Below, in pieces: positions 1 to 6,560 of a DNA stretch of 9,037 nt. Origin of the DNA: JBECKS01 sp040235395 (lineage in GTDB: Bacteria; Pseudomonadota; Gammaproteobacteria; Pseudomonadales; JBECKS01); contig JBECKS010000091.1 in the NCBI GenBank assembly GCA_040235395.1, positions 1 to 9,037 on the forward strand, in the 5' to 3' direction. How positions within the stretch are numbered: the stretch's first letter is position 1; each line of letters opens with the position of its first letter. The notes beneath the pieces are model-generated. The model worked only from the letters and a program-made list of their open reading frames with translations. It was not told where the DNA came from and ran no database searches. The translations under genes were made by a program, and so were the position numbers.

Positions 1-767
1 CGAAGCAGTTTTACCTGCATATTCATGGGAAGGTCTGCAACTTCATCAAGAAAAAGTGTTCCTCCTTGTGCAGCTTGAAAGAGACCTTCCTTGTTTGCGT
101 TTGCGCCGGTAAAGCTTCCTTTTCGATGACCAAAAAATTCACTTTCCATGAGTTCGCTTGGAATGGCACCGCAGTTCACAGCAATAAAGGCTTGATCAGC
201 ACGTGGACCTAAAAGATGAATCTGTCTGGCAACGATTTCCTTTCCCGAACCTGATTCTCCGCTGATGTAAATAGGTGCCTGAGAACGTGCAAGTTTATTT
301 ATCTTGGCTCGCAAGTTGCGAATGGATTCTGTTTCACCGATGAGTTTTTGTTCAGACAGGGAGCCTTGTTCGTTTACTTCCAGTGGGTCTTGTAGTTTCA
401 GTGCAGTGTTAACCAGTTCGCGTAAACGAGAAAGATCAACGGGCTTGCTGACAAAATCAAAGGCCCCCGCTTTTAATGAGTCGATGGCACTTTCCACACT
501 ACCGAATGCGGTAATCACTGCAACAGGCATATTCGGGTTATTTTTCTGAATGTGTTTTACAAGCTCTATGCCAGAACCATCGGGTAAACGCATATCGGTG
601 AGGCAAAGTTGATAGTCATTCTGTTCCAGTCTTTGGATGGCTGTTTTTAAATCGGCAGCGCTCTCTGTGTCGAGTTCCATACGAGAAAGTGTGAGCGCTA
701 GCAGCTCGCGAATATCGGGTTCGTCGTCCACAATTAATACGCGGTTGTTGCTGGCAGTGTTAGCCAT
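1..767 (-). CDS. pilR: Type IV pilus response regulator PilR, NtrC family (C-terminus beyond window)
   Basis: Sigma-54-dependent activator that, once phosphorylated by PilS, switches on the major pilin gene in the cytoplasm. The visible 255 residues cover the receiver domain (about 8-122): acidic pair D14/D15, phospho-acceptor D58 in LTDMRLPDGSG, conserved T86 and K108. They also cover the first half of the AAA+ domain: Walker A GESGSGKE at 170-177, the sigma-54 contact loop GSFTGA at 217-222 (serine in the second position), and Walker B GGTLFLDE at 235-242. The rest of AAA+ and the helix-turn-helix domain lie left of position 1. The ATG at 765-767 is preceded by a GGAAG about 8 nt upstream. 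It lies 83 nt after pilS on the same strand. The NtrC-family call is near certain; naming it PilR rests on the adjacent PilS-like kinase and on gene order shared with Pseudomonas. Confidence 0.93.
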   Translation of the reverse strand, partial: MANTASNNRVLIVDDEPDIRELLALTLSRMELDTESAADLKTAIQRLEQNDYQLCLTDMRLPDGSGIELVKHIQKNNPNMPVAVITAFGSVESAIDSLKAGAFDFVSKPVDLSRLRELVNTALKLQDPLEVNEQGSLSEQKLIGETESIRNLRAKINKLARSQAPIYISGESGSGKEIVARQIHLLGPRADQAFIAVNCGAIPSELMESEFFGHRKGSFTGANANKEGLFQAAQGGTLFLDEVADLPMNMQVKLL

Positions 768-801
768 GAAAAGTCTTCCAGAAATAAATGTGTGCAGTTT
801 T

Positions 802-830
802 ATGATAATCGTCAACACACGTGAGGTCTA
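802..830 (-). promoter_or_regulatory. Possible internal promoter for pilR
   Basis: In the 83-nt gap between pilS and pilR, the minus strand reads TAGACC (830-825), 17 bp, then TATCAT (807-802). These match the sigma-70 consensus at 4/6 and 5/6 positions. The leader to the pilR ATG would be about 30 nt. This is pattern matching only; such sites also arise by chance in A+T-rich gaps. Confidence 0.25.
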
Positions 831-850
831 CGCCTGACGCGCAGGTGATA

Positions 851-2446
851 TTAACTTGGGAAAATAATCCTGAAACAGCCACCTTCTTTTTGAGGCACAT
901 AAATCAGCTTGCTTCGATTGTTCTCGCAAAGCTCCTTCGCGATATAAAGACCCAAGCCGCTACCTTTGGTATCTGTGGTGAAAAAAGGTTCGAAGATATG
1001 CTCAATTACATCCTCCTCAATACCGGGGCCTTTATCAATGATGTCGATGTAGTGGTGGTGTTGTTCATCATCAAAATCACAATGGATGTTCAGGTAATAG
1101 CTTCCTGAATGTTTTTTGGAATAACGTAAACCATTTTCACAAAGGTTGGTTAATACCTGCGTCAGTTGGCTGCTATCAATCTGGACCTCACCAATTTTAT
1201 TTCCTGTTGAAAGATGCAGTTCCATTTCATAAGGTTTTGAAGAGCGGAAGTCCTTCACGAAATCCTTAAGCCAGCTTTTCAGAGCAAGTGTGCTCGGATT
1301 AGCTGCCTTCTGACGAGAGAGTTGCAATACGTTTTCGATAATGCGATTCATTCGAATGGAATGTTGTTGAACAATTTCAGTGAGTCTTTTATCTGCATCG
1401 GATAAACCCTGAGATTCCTGAAGTAATTGAGCAGCGTGACTGATGGCACCTAAGGGATTTCGAATTTCATGGGCGATACCTGCTGTGAGTGTGCCCAGTG
1501 AAGCGAGTTTCATTTTCTGGGCACGTTCAGACATCAAGGTGGCATCTTCGATAAAGATAATGGTTCCCGCCTGAGCATCATTGCTGTCTCCCATGTAAGC
1601 AAAGTTGGCGCTGAGAGAGGGGCCCGCATTTCCTGCACTAAAGGTCTCTGGTTTGAAGGCAGGATTTTCCAGCCAGGCTTTCACTTGTCTACCAAGGCTA
1701 GGTGAAATTTCGTGCAAAGGAGCGGCGTCGGGAATCTTCGGGTTCATTAACAGACGCCAGGCTGCAGTATTCATGAAACGGACGCGTAAATCCTTGTCGA
1801 TCACAATAACGCCATTGGGCATACGTTCAATAATCTGTTCGTTAATTTTTTCGAGTGCCTGAACCTGTTCCTGTTGTTGTGACAGCAGTAATTCACTAGC
1901 GCGTAAACGTTCAGCTAATTGTTGAACGATTAATGCAGCGCCAAAAAGCGCGAGCCCGAGAATACCGATGGCTGCGAAGTTGTCACCGCGTTTGTCAAAG
2001 TCCAGGTAAAGATAAATCTGTTCCGCCAGTATGGAGAGGCTGGCGAGTGCTGCTATGAATAGCGCCAACCTGCCTTGCAGGAAAATGCCGGCGGTAGCAA
2101 CAATCACTACCATCATGATACCCAGGCTCCCATGAACACCACCGCTGAAGTGCATGAAGCTGGCAATGGCCAGTACATCAATTAGAAAGATGAAAAGAAT
2201 TCCATTGCCTTTTGGATTGGGTAAGCGATCGATACTTGTCTGTAAAACAGTAATCAGACAGAAGATAAAATAAATAACGGCACTGATGATGAAAAACTCT
2301 GGCTTCTGACTGCCGAGGTAACCAGTGGCGCTACCAAGAAAAAATAGGGTTAAGAGCGCGGTAATCTGCAGAAGACGATAAAGGCTGTAAATCTGAAGGG
2401 CTGTTGCTAGTGAGCCACGCTCAAGTTCTTTTTCCATAAGGTCCAT
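851..2446 (-). CDS. pilS: Sensor histidine kinase PilS
   Basis: Inner-membrane histidine kinase of the PilS-PilR system; in Pseudomonas it responds to pilin levels in the membrane and phosphorylates PilR. The 531 residues match the length of Pseudomonas PilS (about 530). Six hydrophobic segments lie at roughly 28-44, 52-70, 82-100, 107-124, 127-147 and 158-176. A linker helix and a PAS-like domain follow (about 200-305). The kinase core has the H-box AGIAHEIRNPLG with H326, N-box NLCENGLRYS (N438), G1 box DKGPGI (471-476), F-box FEPFFTT (485-491) and G2 box GSGLGL (495-500). A small His/acidic run DDEQHHH (459-465) precedes G1. Its ATG is 8 nt after the stop of the PP0621-like gene, so the two are probably cotranscribed and perhaps translationally coupled. 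No strong SD is visible, and a second ATG three codons in (residue 4) is possible. Confidence 0.94.
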   Translation of the reverse strand: MDLMEKELERGSLATALQIYSLYRLLQITALLTLFFLGSATGYLGSQKPEFFIISAVIYFIFCLITVLQTSIDRLPNPKGNGILFIFLIDVLAIASFMHFSGGVHGSLGIMMVVIVATAGIFLQGRLALFIAALASLSILAEQIYLYLDFDKRGDNFAAIGILGLALFGAALIVQQLAERLRASELLLSQQQEQVQALEKINEQIIERMPNGVIVIDKDLRVRFMNTAAWRLLMNPKIPDAAPLHEISPSLGRQVKAWLENPAFKPETFSAGNAGPSLSANFAYMGDSNDAQAGTIIFIEDATLMSERAQKMKLASLGTLTAGIAHEIRNPLGAISHAAQLLQESQGLSDADKRLTEIVQQHSIRMNRIIENVLQLSRQKAANPSTLALKSWLKDFVKDFRSSKPYEMELHLSTGNKIGEVQIDSSQLTQVLTNLCENGLRYSKKHSGSYYLNIHCDFDDEQHHHYIDIIDKGPGIEEDVIEHIFEPFFTTDTKGSGLGLYIAKELCENNRSKLIYVPQKEGGCFRIIFPS

Positions 2447-2454
2447 AAACGTAT

Positions 2455-2691
2455 TTATTCTTGATAAGCTAGTTTATGCTCTTCTGAACAGAAAGCGCGT
2501 CCCTGACTATCATACAAAGCCTGATTGTCAGGCACGTGTAAGTTGCAGTGCTGGCATTTTTTCATGACTGCCACATCCTTTTCATCAGACTTACTGTTAT
2601 TGTCGGGCTTTTCGATGGCATTAAAGTAAATTTTTTTCAGTAGGTACACGCTGAGTGCAACAATACCGATAAGAATCAGGAGTCTACCCAT
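2455..2691 (-). CDS. PP0621-type small membrane-anchored zinc-binding protein, function unknown
   Basis: A 78-residue protein. Residues 3-19 form one hydrophobic helix followed by K19-K20, which by the positive-inside rule suggests a cytoplasmic C-terminus. A polar linker (about 27-44) leads to a compact cysteine motif: C46-x2-C49, H52, C68 and H72 (CQHC, then FCSEEH). The pattern resembles the short zinc-binding ribbons of TRASH/YHS-like proteins, so one bound zinc ion is likely. I recognise it as the PP0621 family, found near bamD and pilSR in pseudomonads; no function is known to me. The ATG at 2689-2691 has a good SD, GAGGGA (2706-2701), 9 nt away. It is the first gene of the run leading into pilS and pilR, which suggests a role in pilus signalling or membrane protein handling. 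That role is inference from position only. Confidence 0.82.
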   Translation of the reverse strand: MGRLLILIGIVALSVYLLKKIYFNAIEKPDNNSKSDEKDVAVMKKCQHCNLHVPDNQALYDSQGRAFCSEEHKLAYQE

Positions 2692-2827
2692 ATCAAATTA
2701 TCCCTCAGGTCTTTCAATAACATTTAAGAAGTAGGTATTAGCAGTTAGAATAATGCCGCTTGGCTATATATGACATGACTGCTAAACATGACTGTTTATT
2801 TTTATTCTAAGGAATCTTATCAAATTC
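2692..2827. other. Divergent intergenic region, PP0621-like gene / nadE
   Basis: This 136-bp A+T-rich spacer must hold the start signals for both the leftward pil operon and nadE. Going right, TATATA (2765-2770) is the best -10 candidate but lacks a convincing -35. Going left, TATTCT (2752-2747) is a possible -10, also without a clear -35. No sigma-54 (GG-N10-GC) or heat-shock element was seen. A tandem repeat at 2773-2794 is listed separately. Confidence 0.5.
2773..2794. repeat. Tandem 9-bp direct repeat upstream of nadE
   Basis: ACATGACTG occurs at 2773-2781 and again at 2786-2794, 13 bp apart. A third ATGAC core sits at 2770-2774, overlapping the TATATA box. Placement just downstream of the best nadE -10 candidate would suit a repressor operator, but no known NAD regulator site is recognised. 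Chance origin is possible. Confidence 0.5.
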
Positions 2828-4495
2828 ATGAGTCTTCAACAGGTCAAATGTGTTTTCGCACAATTAAATTTTCATGTCGGTGATTTTGAAGGAAACACTG
2901 ATCGAATCATCGCTGCCTGTGAAGAAGCCATCACACTTTATCAGGCAGATCTGATTATCTTCCCTGAATTAGCCTTAAGTGCCTATCCACCTGAAGACCT
3001 GCTCTTACGTCCAAGTCTAAGACAACGGGTTAAACAGTGTTTGGAAAGAATTGAGGCGGCAACAAAAGATACTGCTCTGCATGTTCTGCTGGGTTATCCG
3101 GAAAGAACAGAGTCAGCAGAGTTATATAACAGTGCCGTGCTGATCCATCAGGGGAAACAGATAAGTCATTATCGGAAACGTTGTTTGCCAAATTATCAGG
3201 TTTTTGATGAGAAGCGTTACTTCTCTCAAGGTGAAGAAGCTGTGTTATTTCAGGTGAATGGCATCATATTCGGCATCACGATTTGCGAAGATATCTGGTT
3301 TGAACAGCCCGCAAAGGAAGCTAAAGATAAAGGCGCTGATCTTATCGTGAATATCAATGCTTCCCCTTTTCATCTTGGGAAAATGCCAGAGCGTAAGCGT
3401 GTGCTTAAGGCGCGCTCTGAAAGTCTTGGCATTCCAATAGTTTATGGTCATTGCGTTGGTGCGCAGGATGAACTGGTTTTCGATGGCGGTTCCATGATTT
3501 TTAACCAGCAGGGCGAATGTATTTTTGATGGCGTGCGATTTTCTGAAGCGCTGATTCCTTTTAGTGTAACCCAGAGTGAATCTGGTCCTGTCTTTTCAAT
3601 GGAAGCTGCAACTGCTGCTCATAAACAGGATGAGCCGCTTTGCGAACTGGAGGAGGTGCGGCAGGCACTCGTTCTAGGTGTAAGGGATTACGTTAATAAG
3701 AACCGTTTTAAAGGTGTGGTACTTGGTTTGTCGGGTGGCATTGATTCAGCACTCACACTGGCTATTGCCTGTGAAGCTTTGGGTAAGGAACGGGTAGAAG
3801 CAGTGATGATGCCTTTCCGTTATACCTCACAAATGAGTCAGGAAGATGCTGCACAACAGGCGAAAGTTCTGGGTGTGAAGTATCAGTCCATTGCCATTGA
3901 AAGTATTTACAAGGCATTTATGGATGCGCTTAAAACCGAGTTTGAAGGTTTGGCAGTTGATACCACAGAAGAGAATCTGCAAGCGCGTTGTCGAGGTGTT
4001 TTGCTGATGGCAATCTCTAATAAAAAATCCTATCTAGTCTTAACTACCGGTAATAAAAGTGAAATGGCGGTGGGTTACTCCACACTTTATGGTGATATGG
4101 CTGGTGGTTTTGATGTGCTCAAGGATGTGCCTAAAACCATGGTATTCAGGTTAGCGAGTTATTTGAATGAACACGCGGGGCAGGAAATTATTCCTAAACG
4201 CGTTATCGAAAGACCGCCTTCAGCAGAATTGGCGCCTGACCAGAAAGACGAAGATTCCTTGCCGCCGTATTCAGTGCTCGACCAGATTCTCGCGCTTTAT
4301 GTGGAGCGTGATTACAGTGCTGAGGCTATTATTGCGGAAGGCTTTGACAGGGAGCAGGTATATCGAGTCTTACGCCTTGTTGATGTGAATGAGTATAAGC
4401 GCCGTCAGGCACCAGTGGGTACCCGAATTACGGCGAGAGCATTTGGCAAGGATCGTCGTTATCCCATCACGAATGCCTGGAAAATCGGTGAGTAG
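2828..4495 (+). CDS. nadE: Glutamine-dependent NAD+ synthetase
   Basis: Makes NAD+ from nicotinic acid adenine dinucleotide, ATP and glutamine, the last step of NAD synthesis, in the cytosol. It is a two-domain enzyme of 555 residues, usual for the proteobacterial two-domain form. The N-terminal nitrilase-type glutaminase (about 5-260) carries the triad E47 (FPELALSAYPPEDLL), K117 (KRCLPNYQVFDEKRYF) and C153 (ITICEDIW). The C-terminal synthetase (about 275-540) carries the pyrophosphatase loop SGGIDSA at 302-308, then TTGNKSE (406-412) and YGDMAGGF (421-428). The ammonia-producing domain means it does not depend on free ammonia. The ATG fits the family N-terminus (AQLNFHVGDFEGN). An AAGGAA (2809-2814) lies 13 nt upstream, a slightly long spacing. 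It stands alone on this strand, divergent from the pil operon and convergent with bamD, so it is probably monocistronic. Confidence 0.96.
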   Translation: MSLQQVKCVFAQLNFHVGDFEGNTDRIIAACEEAITLYQADLIIFPELALSAYPPEDLLLRPSLRQRVKQCLERIEAATKDTALHVLLGYPERTESAELYNSAVLIHQGKQISHYRKRCLPNYQVFDEKRYFSQGEEAVLFQVNGIIFGITICEDIWFEQPAKEAKDKGADLIVNINASPFHLGKMPERKRVLKARSESLGIPIVYGHCVGAQDELVFDGGSMIFNQQGECIFDGVRFSEALIPFSVTQSESGPVFSMEAATAAHKQDEPLCELEEVRQALVLGVRDYVNKNRFKGVVLGLSGGIDSALTLAIACEALGKERVEAVMMPFRYTSQMSQEDAAQQAKVLGVKYQSIAIESIYKAFMDALKTEFEGLAVDTTEENLQARCRGVLLMAISNKKSYLVLTTGNKSEMAVGYSTLYGDMAGGFDVLKDVPKTMVFRLASYLNEHAGQEIIPKRVIERPPSAELAPDQKDEDSLPPYSVLDQILALYVERDYSAEAIIAEGFDREQVYRVLRLVDVNEYKRRQAPVGTRITARAFGKDRRYPITNAWKIGE

Positions 4496-4496
4496 C

Positions 4497-4521
4497 AAAA
4501 CCAGTTACGGGGTTTGTTTTT
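4497..4521 (+). terminator. Weak intrinsic terminator candidate after nadE
   Basis: AAACC (4498-4502) can pair with GGTTT (4511-4515) around an 8-nt loop, followed by GTTTTT. It spans the 9-bp gap between the nadE and bamD stops and the last codons of bamD. A 5-bp stem with two G-C pairs is marginal, so termination may depend on Rho or on converging polymerases. Confidence 0.28.
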
Positions 4522-5425
4522 CTGGTCTGGGTATATCTATCTGAGATGGGTTTTCAGCATCGGAATCGACGTTGACGGTTTTAATGCTTTCTTTCTTATT
4601 GAGGTAACCAAAGCTGATGAAGTTCAACCAGTTGACTTTGTCTTCATAGAGTTTGTCGTAAGGCGCAAGCCCACCATCAGGCAGCAGCTTTTCATATTTG
4701 GGAAAGTTGTGCTTGAGAACCCTGAGCGAATCATTCGCTAGTTCATCCATGCCCATTTCGTGATAGGCGTGCACCTGAAGAGCAAGTGCATCAGCACTGG
4801 CATGTGTTCCAGGGTAATTCTCAACAACGCTCTTGGCACGATTAAGGGCGGCAATATAAGCAGAACGCTGCATGTAATAGTTGGCAACTTCGATTTCCTG
4901 TTGTGCCACGAGATCCTTGATATAGAGCATATGTTGTTGAGCATCAGCGGCGTAGTCACTTTCTGGGTAAAGCTGAATCAGTTCTTCAAAATCCCTGAAC
5001 GCTTCCTTAGCGGCACTCAGGTCGCGATGCACGCTACCTTTTTCAATGAAACGGTTAACCCAGCCGCTATCAACGTGATAGTTCGAAAGTGCTTTCAGGT
5101 AATAAACGTAGTCGAGATTAGGATGTTCTGGATACTGTCTGATAAAACGGCCGGCTGAAACGTTGGTGGCTGCATATTCCAGATTGCGGTAATAGGCATA
5201 AATCGATTCAAGTTGCGCCTGCTCAGCATAGCGCCCAAAAGGATAACGCAACTCAATTTTCCTGAAGGACTCAATGGCAAGGTCATACTGGGAACGATCC
5301 ATATATTTTTCAGCTTCTTCATACAGCGCGCGTTCTGATTCCGCCTCATCTTTTTTCTTGTTTGCGCAGGAACTGAACAAGGAAAGACACAGGATGCCAA
5401 TACCCAGAAATACGAAACCTTTCAT
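4505..5425 (-). CDS. bamD: Outer-membrane protein assembly lipoprotein BamD (ComL)
   Basis: Essential lipoprotein of the BAM complex; binds BamA on the periplasmic face of the outer membrane and helps insert beta-barrel proteins. From the chosen start it has 306 residues. A lipoprotein signal peptide (MKGFVFLGIGILCLSLFSSC) would be lipidated on C20; alanine at +2 predicts outer-membrane sorting. Then come TPR-type helical repeats with hallmark motifs YPFGRYAEQAQLESIYAYY (61-79), YPEHPNLDYVYYLKAL (98-113), YPESDYAADA (153-162), VANYYMQRSAYIAALNRA (180-197) and VVENYPGT (200-207). It is about 60 residues longer than E. coli BamD (245), with a charged C-terminal tail, as in other gammaproteobacteria. 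An upstream in-frame ATG at 5491 would add 22 residues before the signal. I prefer 5425 because Cys then falls at residue 20; GTG at 5437 is another option. No clear SD precedes any of them. Confidence 0.93.
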   Translation of the reverse strand: MKGFVFLGIGILCLSLFSSCANKKKDEAESERALYEEAEKYMDRSQYDLAIESFRKIELRYPFGRYAEQAQLESIYAYYRNLEYAATNVSAGRFIRQYPEHPNLDYVYYLKALSNYHVDSGWVNRFIEKGSVHRDLSAAKEAFRDFEELIQLYPESDYAADAQQHMLYIKDLVAQQEIEVANYYMQRSAYIAALNRAKSVVENYPGTHASADALALQVHAYHEMGMDELANDSLRVLKHNFPKYEKLLPDGGLAPYDKLYEDKVNWLNFISFGYLNKKESIKTVNVDSDAENPSQIDIPRPEKQTP

Positions 5426-5439
5426 GTGAATTTTCACAT
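5424..5439 (-). promoter_or_regulatory. Small inverted repeat over the bamD start codon
   Basis: ATGTGAATTTTCACAT is a perfect palindrome apart from its central TT. In the bamD transcript it could fold as a 6-bp stem with a 4-nt loop whose 3' arm includes the A and U of the preferred start codon. It resembles a CRP half-site pair, but the spacer is 4 bp rather than 6. Its regulatory meaning is unproven. Confidence 0.35.
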
Positions 5440-5549
5440 TAAAAGGTGAAAGGTAGTCGCGAGCATGTGTAAGTTTTTTTGCAAAAGTCATGGAAAACGT
5501 TATGAATGCCTTGTAATAACGGCTAAATGAGCCATTTGAATGAAGCGCG

Positions 5550-5557
5550 AGTATACT
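5550..5557. promoter_or_regulatory. Palindromic -10 box shared by divergent rluD and bamD promoters
   Basis: AGTATACT is a perfect 8-bp palindrome, so it reads as TATACT on both strands: 5552-5557 rightward and 5555-5550 leftward. The leftward copy has TTTAAA 16 bp upstream as a fair -35. The rightward copy has no good -35. Predicted starts would give leaders of about 45 nt to rluD and about 120 nt to the preferred bamD ATG. Confidence 0.45.
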
Positions 5558-5606
5558 ATCATCCCCCTTGTTTTAAACCTTTGCTGTATTGAGAAAAGCC
5601 CTAAGT

Positions 5607-6560
5607 ATGAAAATCCCTTTGCAAGAACGACTGGAAATTCCTGTAACAGCTGTAGGTTCACGCTTGGACCAGACTTTAAGTGATTTGTTACCAGATTATT
5701 CCCGGGCATTGATACAGAGCTGGATTAAGGAGGGTTATGTTCTTCTTGATGGTGCTTTGCCCAAGAGCAAGCAGAAGCTTGTAGGGGGAGAACAGGTTGA
5801 GATTAATGCCTTTCTTGAAGAGCAGGATGATTGGCAAGCTGAAGATATCCCTTTGGACATCGTTTTTGAGGATAAGGATATTCTGGTACTGAATAAACAG
5901 GCGGGTCTGGTCGTTCATCCAGCCGCAGGAAATAGCAGTGGCACCTTGTTGAATGCCCTGATTTTCCACATTCCTGAGCAGGCACTGTTACCTCGCGCAG
6001 GCATTGTCCATCGCCTTGATAAGGATACATCGGGCTTGATGGTGGTGGCCAAAAGCCTTGCAGCACACACGCAACTGGTTCAGCAGATCCAGGAGAAGGA
6101 AGTCACTCGCCAATACATCGCCATTGCATTGGGAGAAATGACAGGTGGCCAGACTATTGATGAACCAGTAGGCAGACATCCGACGCAACGAACGCGTATG
6201 GCCGTGACCCGTGATGGCAAGGAAGCCGTAACACATATTCGTTTGATTAAACGTTTCCATCATTTCACCTACGTATTAGCTCAATTGGAAACGGGTCGTA
6301 CACATCAGATTCGAGTACACATGAGTCATATTGGCTATCCTCTGGTGGGTGACCCTGCTTATGGTGGTAAAGGCCGATTTCCCAAAGGTATCAGCGAGAA
6401 TTTGAAACAGGTCTTGAGTGATTTCCAGAGACAGGCTTTACATGCGACTTATCTGGCACTGTTTCATCCAGTCAGTGGCGAATACATGGAATGGGAGCAG
6501 AAGGCACCTGCTGATTTCCAGAATCTGTTGTCGTCAATTGAGAGCGAGTGCTCATTGTGA
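5607..6560 (+). CDS. rluD: 23S rRNA pseudouridine(1911/1915/1917) synthase RluD
   Basis: Converts three uridines in helix 69 of 23S rRNA to pseudouridine during assembly of the large ribosomal subunit. The 317 residues suit the family (E. coli about 326). An S4-type RNA-binding domain (about 17-77) is followed by the RluA-type catalytic domain (about 85-300). Motif II is HRLDKDTSGLM at 135-145, with catalytic D138 equivalent to D139 of E. coli. Motif III lies in LETGRTHQIRVHMSHIGYPL (228-247) followed by VGDPAYGG (247-254). RluD is preferred over RluA/RluC because of the S4 domain and the bamD-rluD-pgeF-clpB context. ATG 5607 is chosen; the reading frame also opens with a TTG at 5589 that adds six residues, less likely. 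The SD is weak (GAGAAA at 5591-5596). The stop overlaps the pgeF start. Confidence 0.95.
   Translation: MKIPLQERLEIPVTAVGSRLDQTLSDLLPDYSRALIQSWIKEGYVLLDGALPKSKQKLVGGEQVEINAFLEEQDDWQAEDIPLDIVFEDKDILVLNKQAGLVVHPAAGNSSGTLLNALIFHIPEQALLPRAGIVHRLDKDTSGLMVVAKSLAAHTQLVQQIQEKEVTRQYIAIALGEMTGGQTIDEPVGRHPTQRTRMAVTRDGKEAVTHIRLIKRFHHFTYVLAQLETGRTHQIRVHMSHIGYPLVGDPAYGGKGRFPKGISENLKQVLSDFQRQALHATYLALFHPVSGEYMEWEQKAPADFQNLLSSIESECSL

Noticed and set aside
821..1108. 95-codon plus-strand frame over the end of pilS
   Set aside because: Antisense to the PilS kinase core, whose motifs are intact on the minus strand; no start signal.
4760..5158. 132-codon open frame on the plus strand inside bamD
   Set aside because: Antisense to a well-conserved BamD coding region, no SD, no recognisable motif; a shadow of the real gene.
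5425..5438. CRP binding site at TGTGA...TCACA
   Set aside because: The spacer is 4 bp where CRP needs 6, and the site lies over the start codon, not in a promoter.
5426..5491. Upstream bamD start at ATG 5491
   Set aside because: It would place the lipobox cysteine at residue 42, long for a lipoprotein signal. The ATG at 5425 gives a normal 20-residue position, though the case is not closed.
5521..5533. GGCT-AAATG-AGCC hairpin in the bamD-rluD spacer
   Set aside because: Only a 4-bp stem with no T-run; too weak to call a terminator or riboswitch.
5589..5606. TTG start for rluD adding six residues
   Set aside because: An ATG in the same frame at 5607 gives a normal RluD N-terminus; the TTG has no supporting SD.
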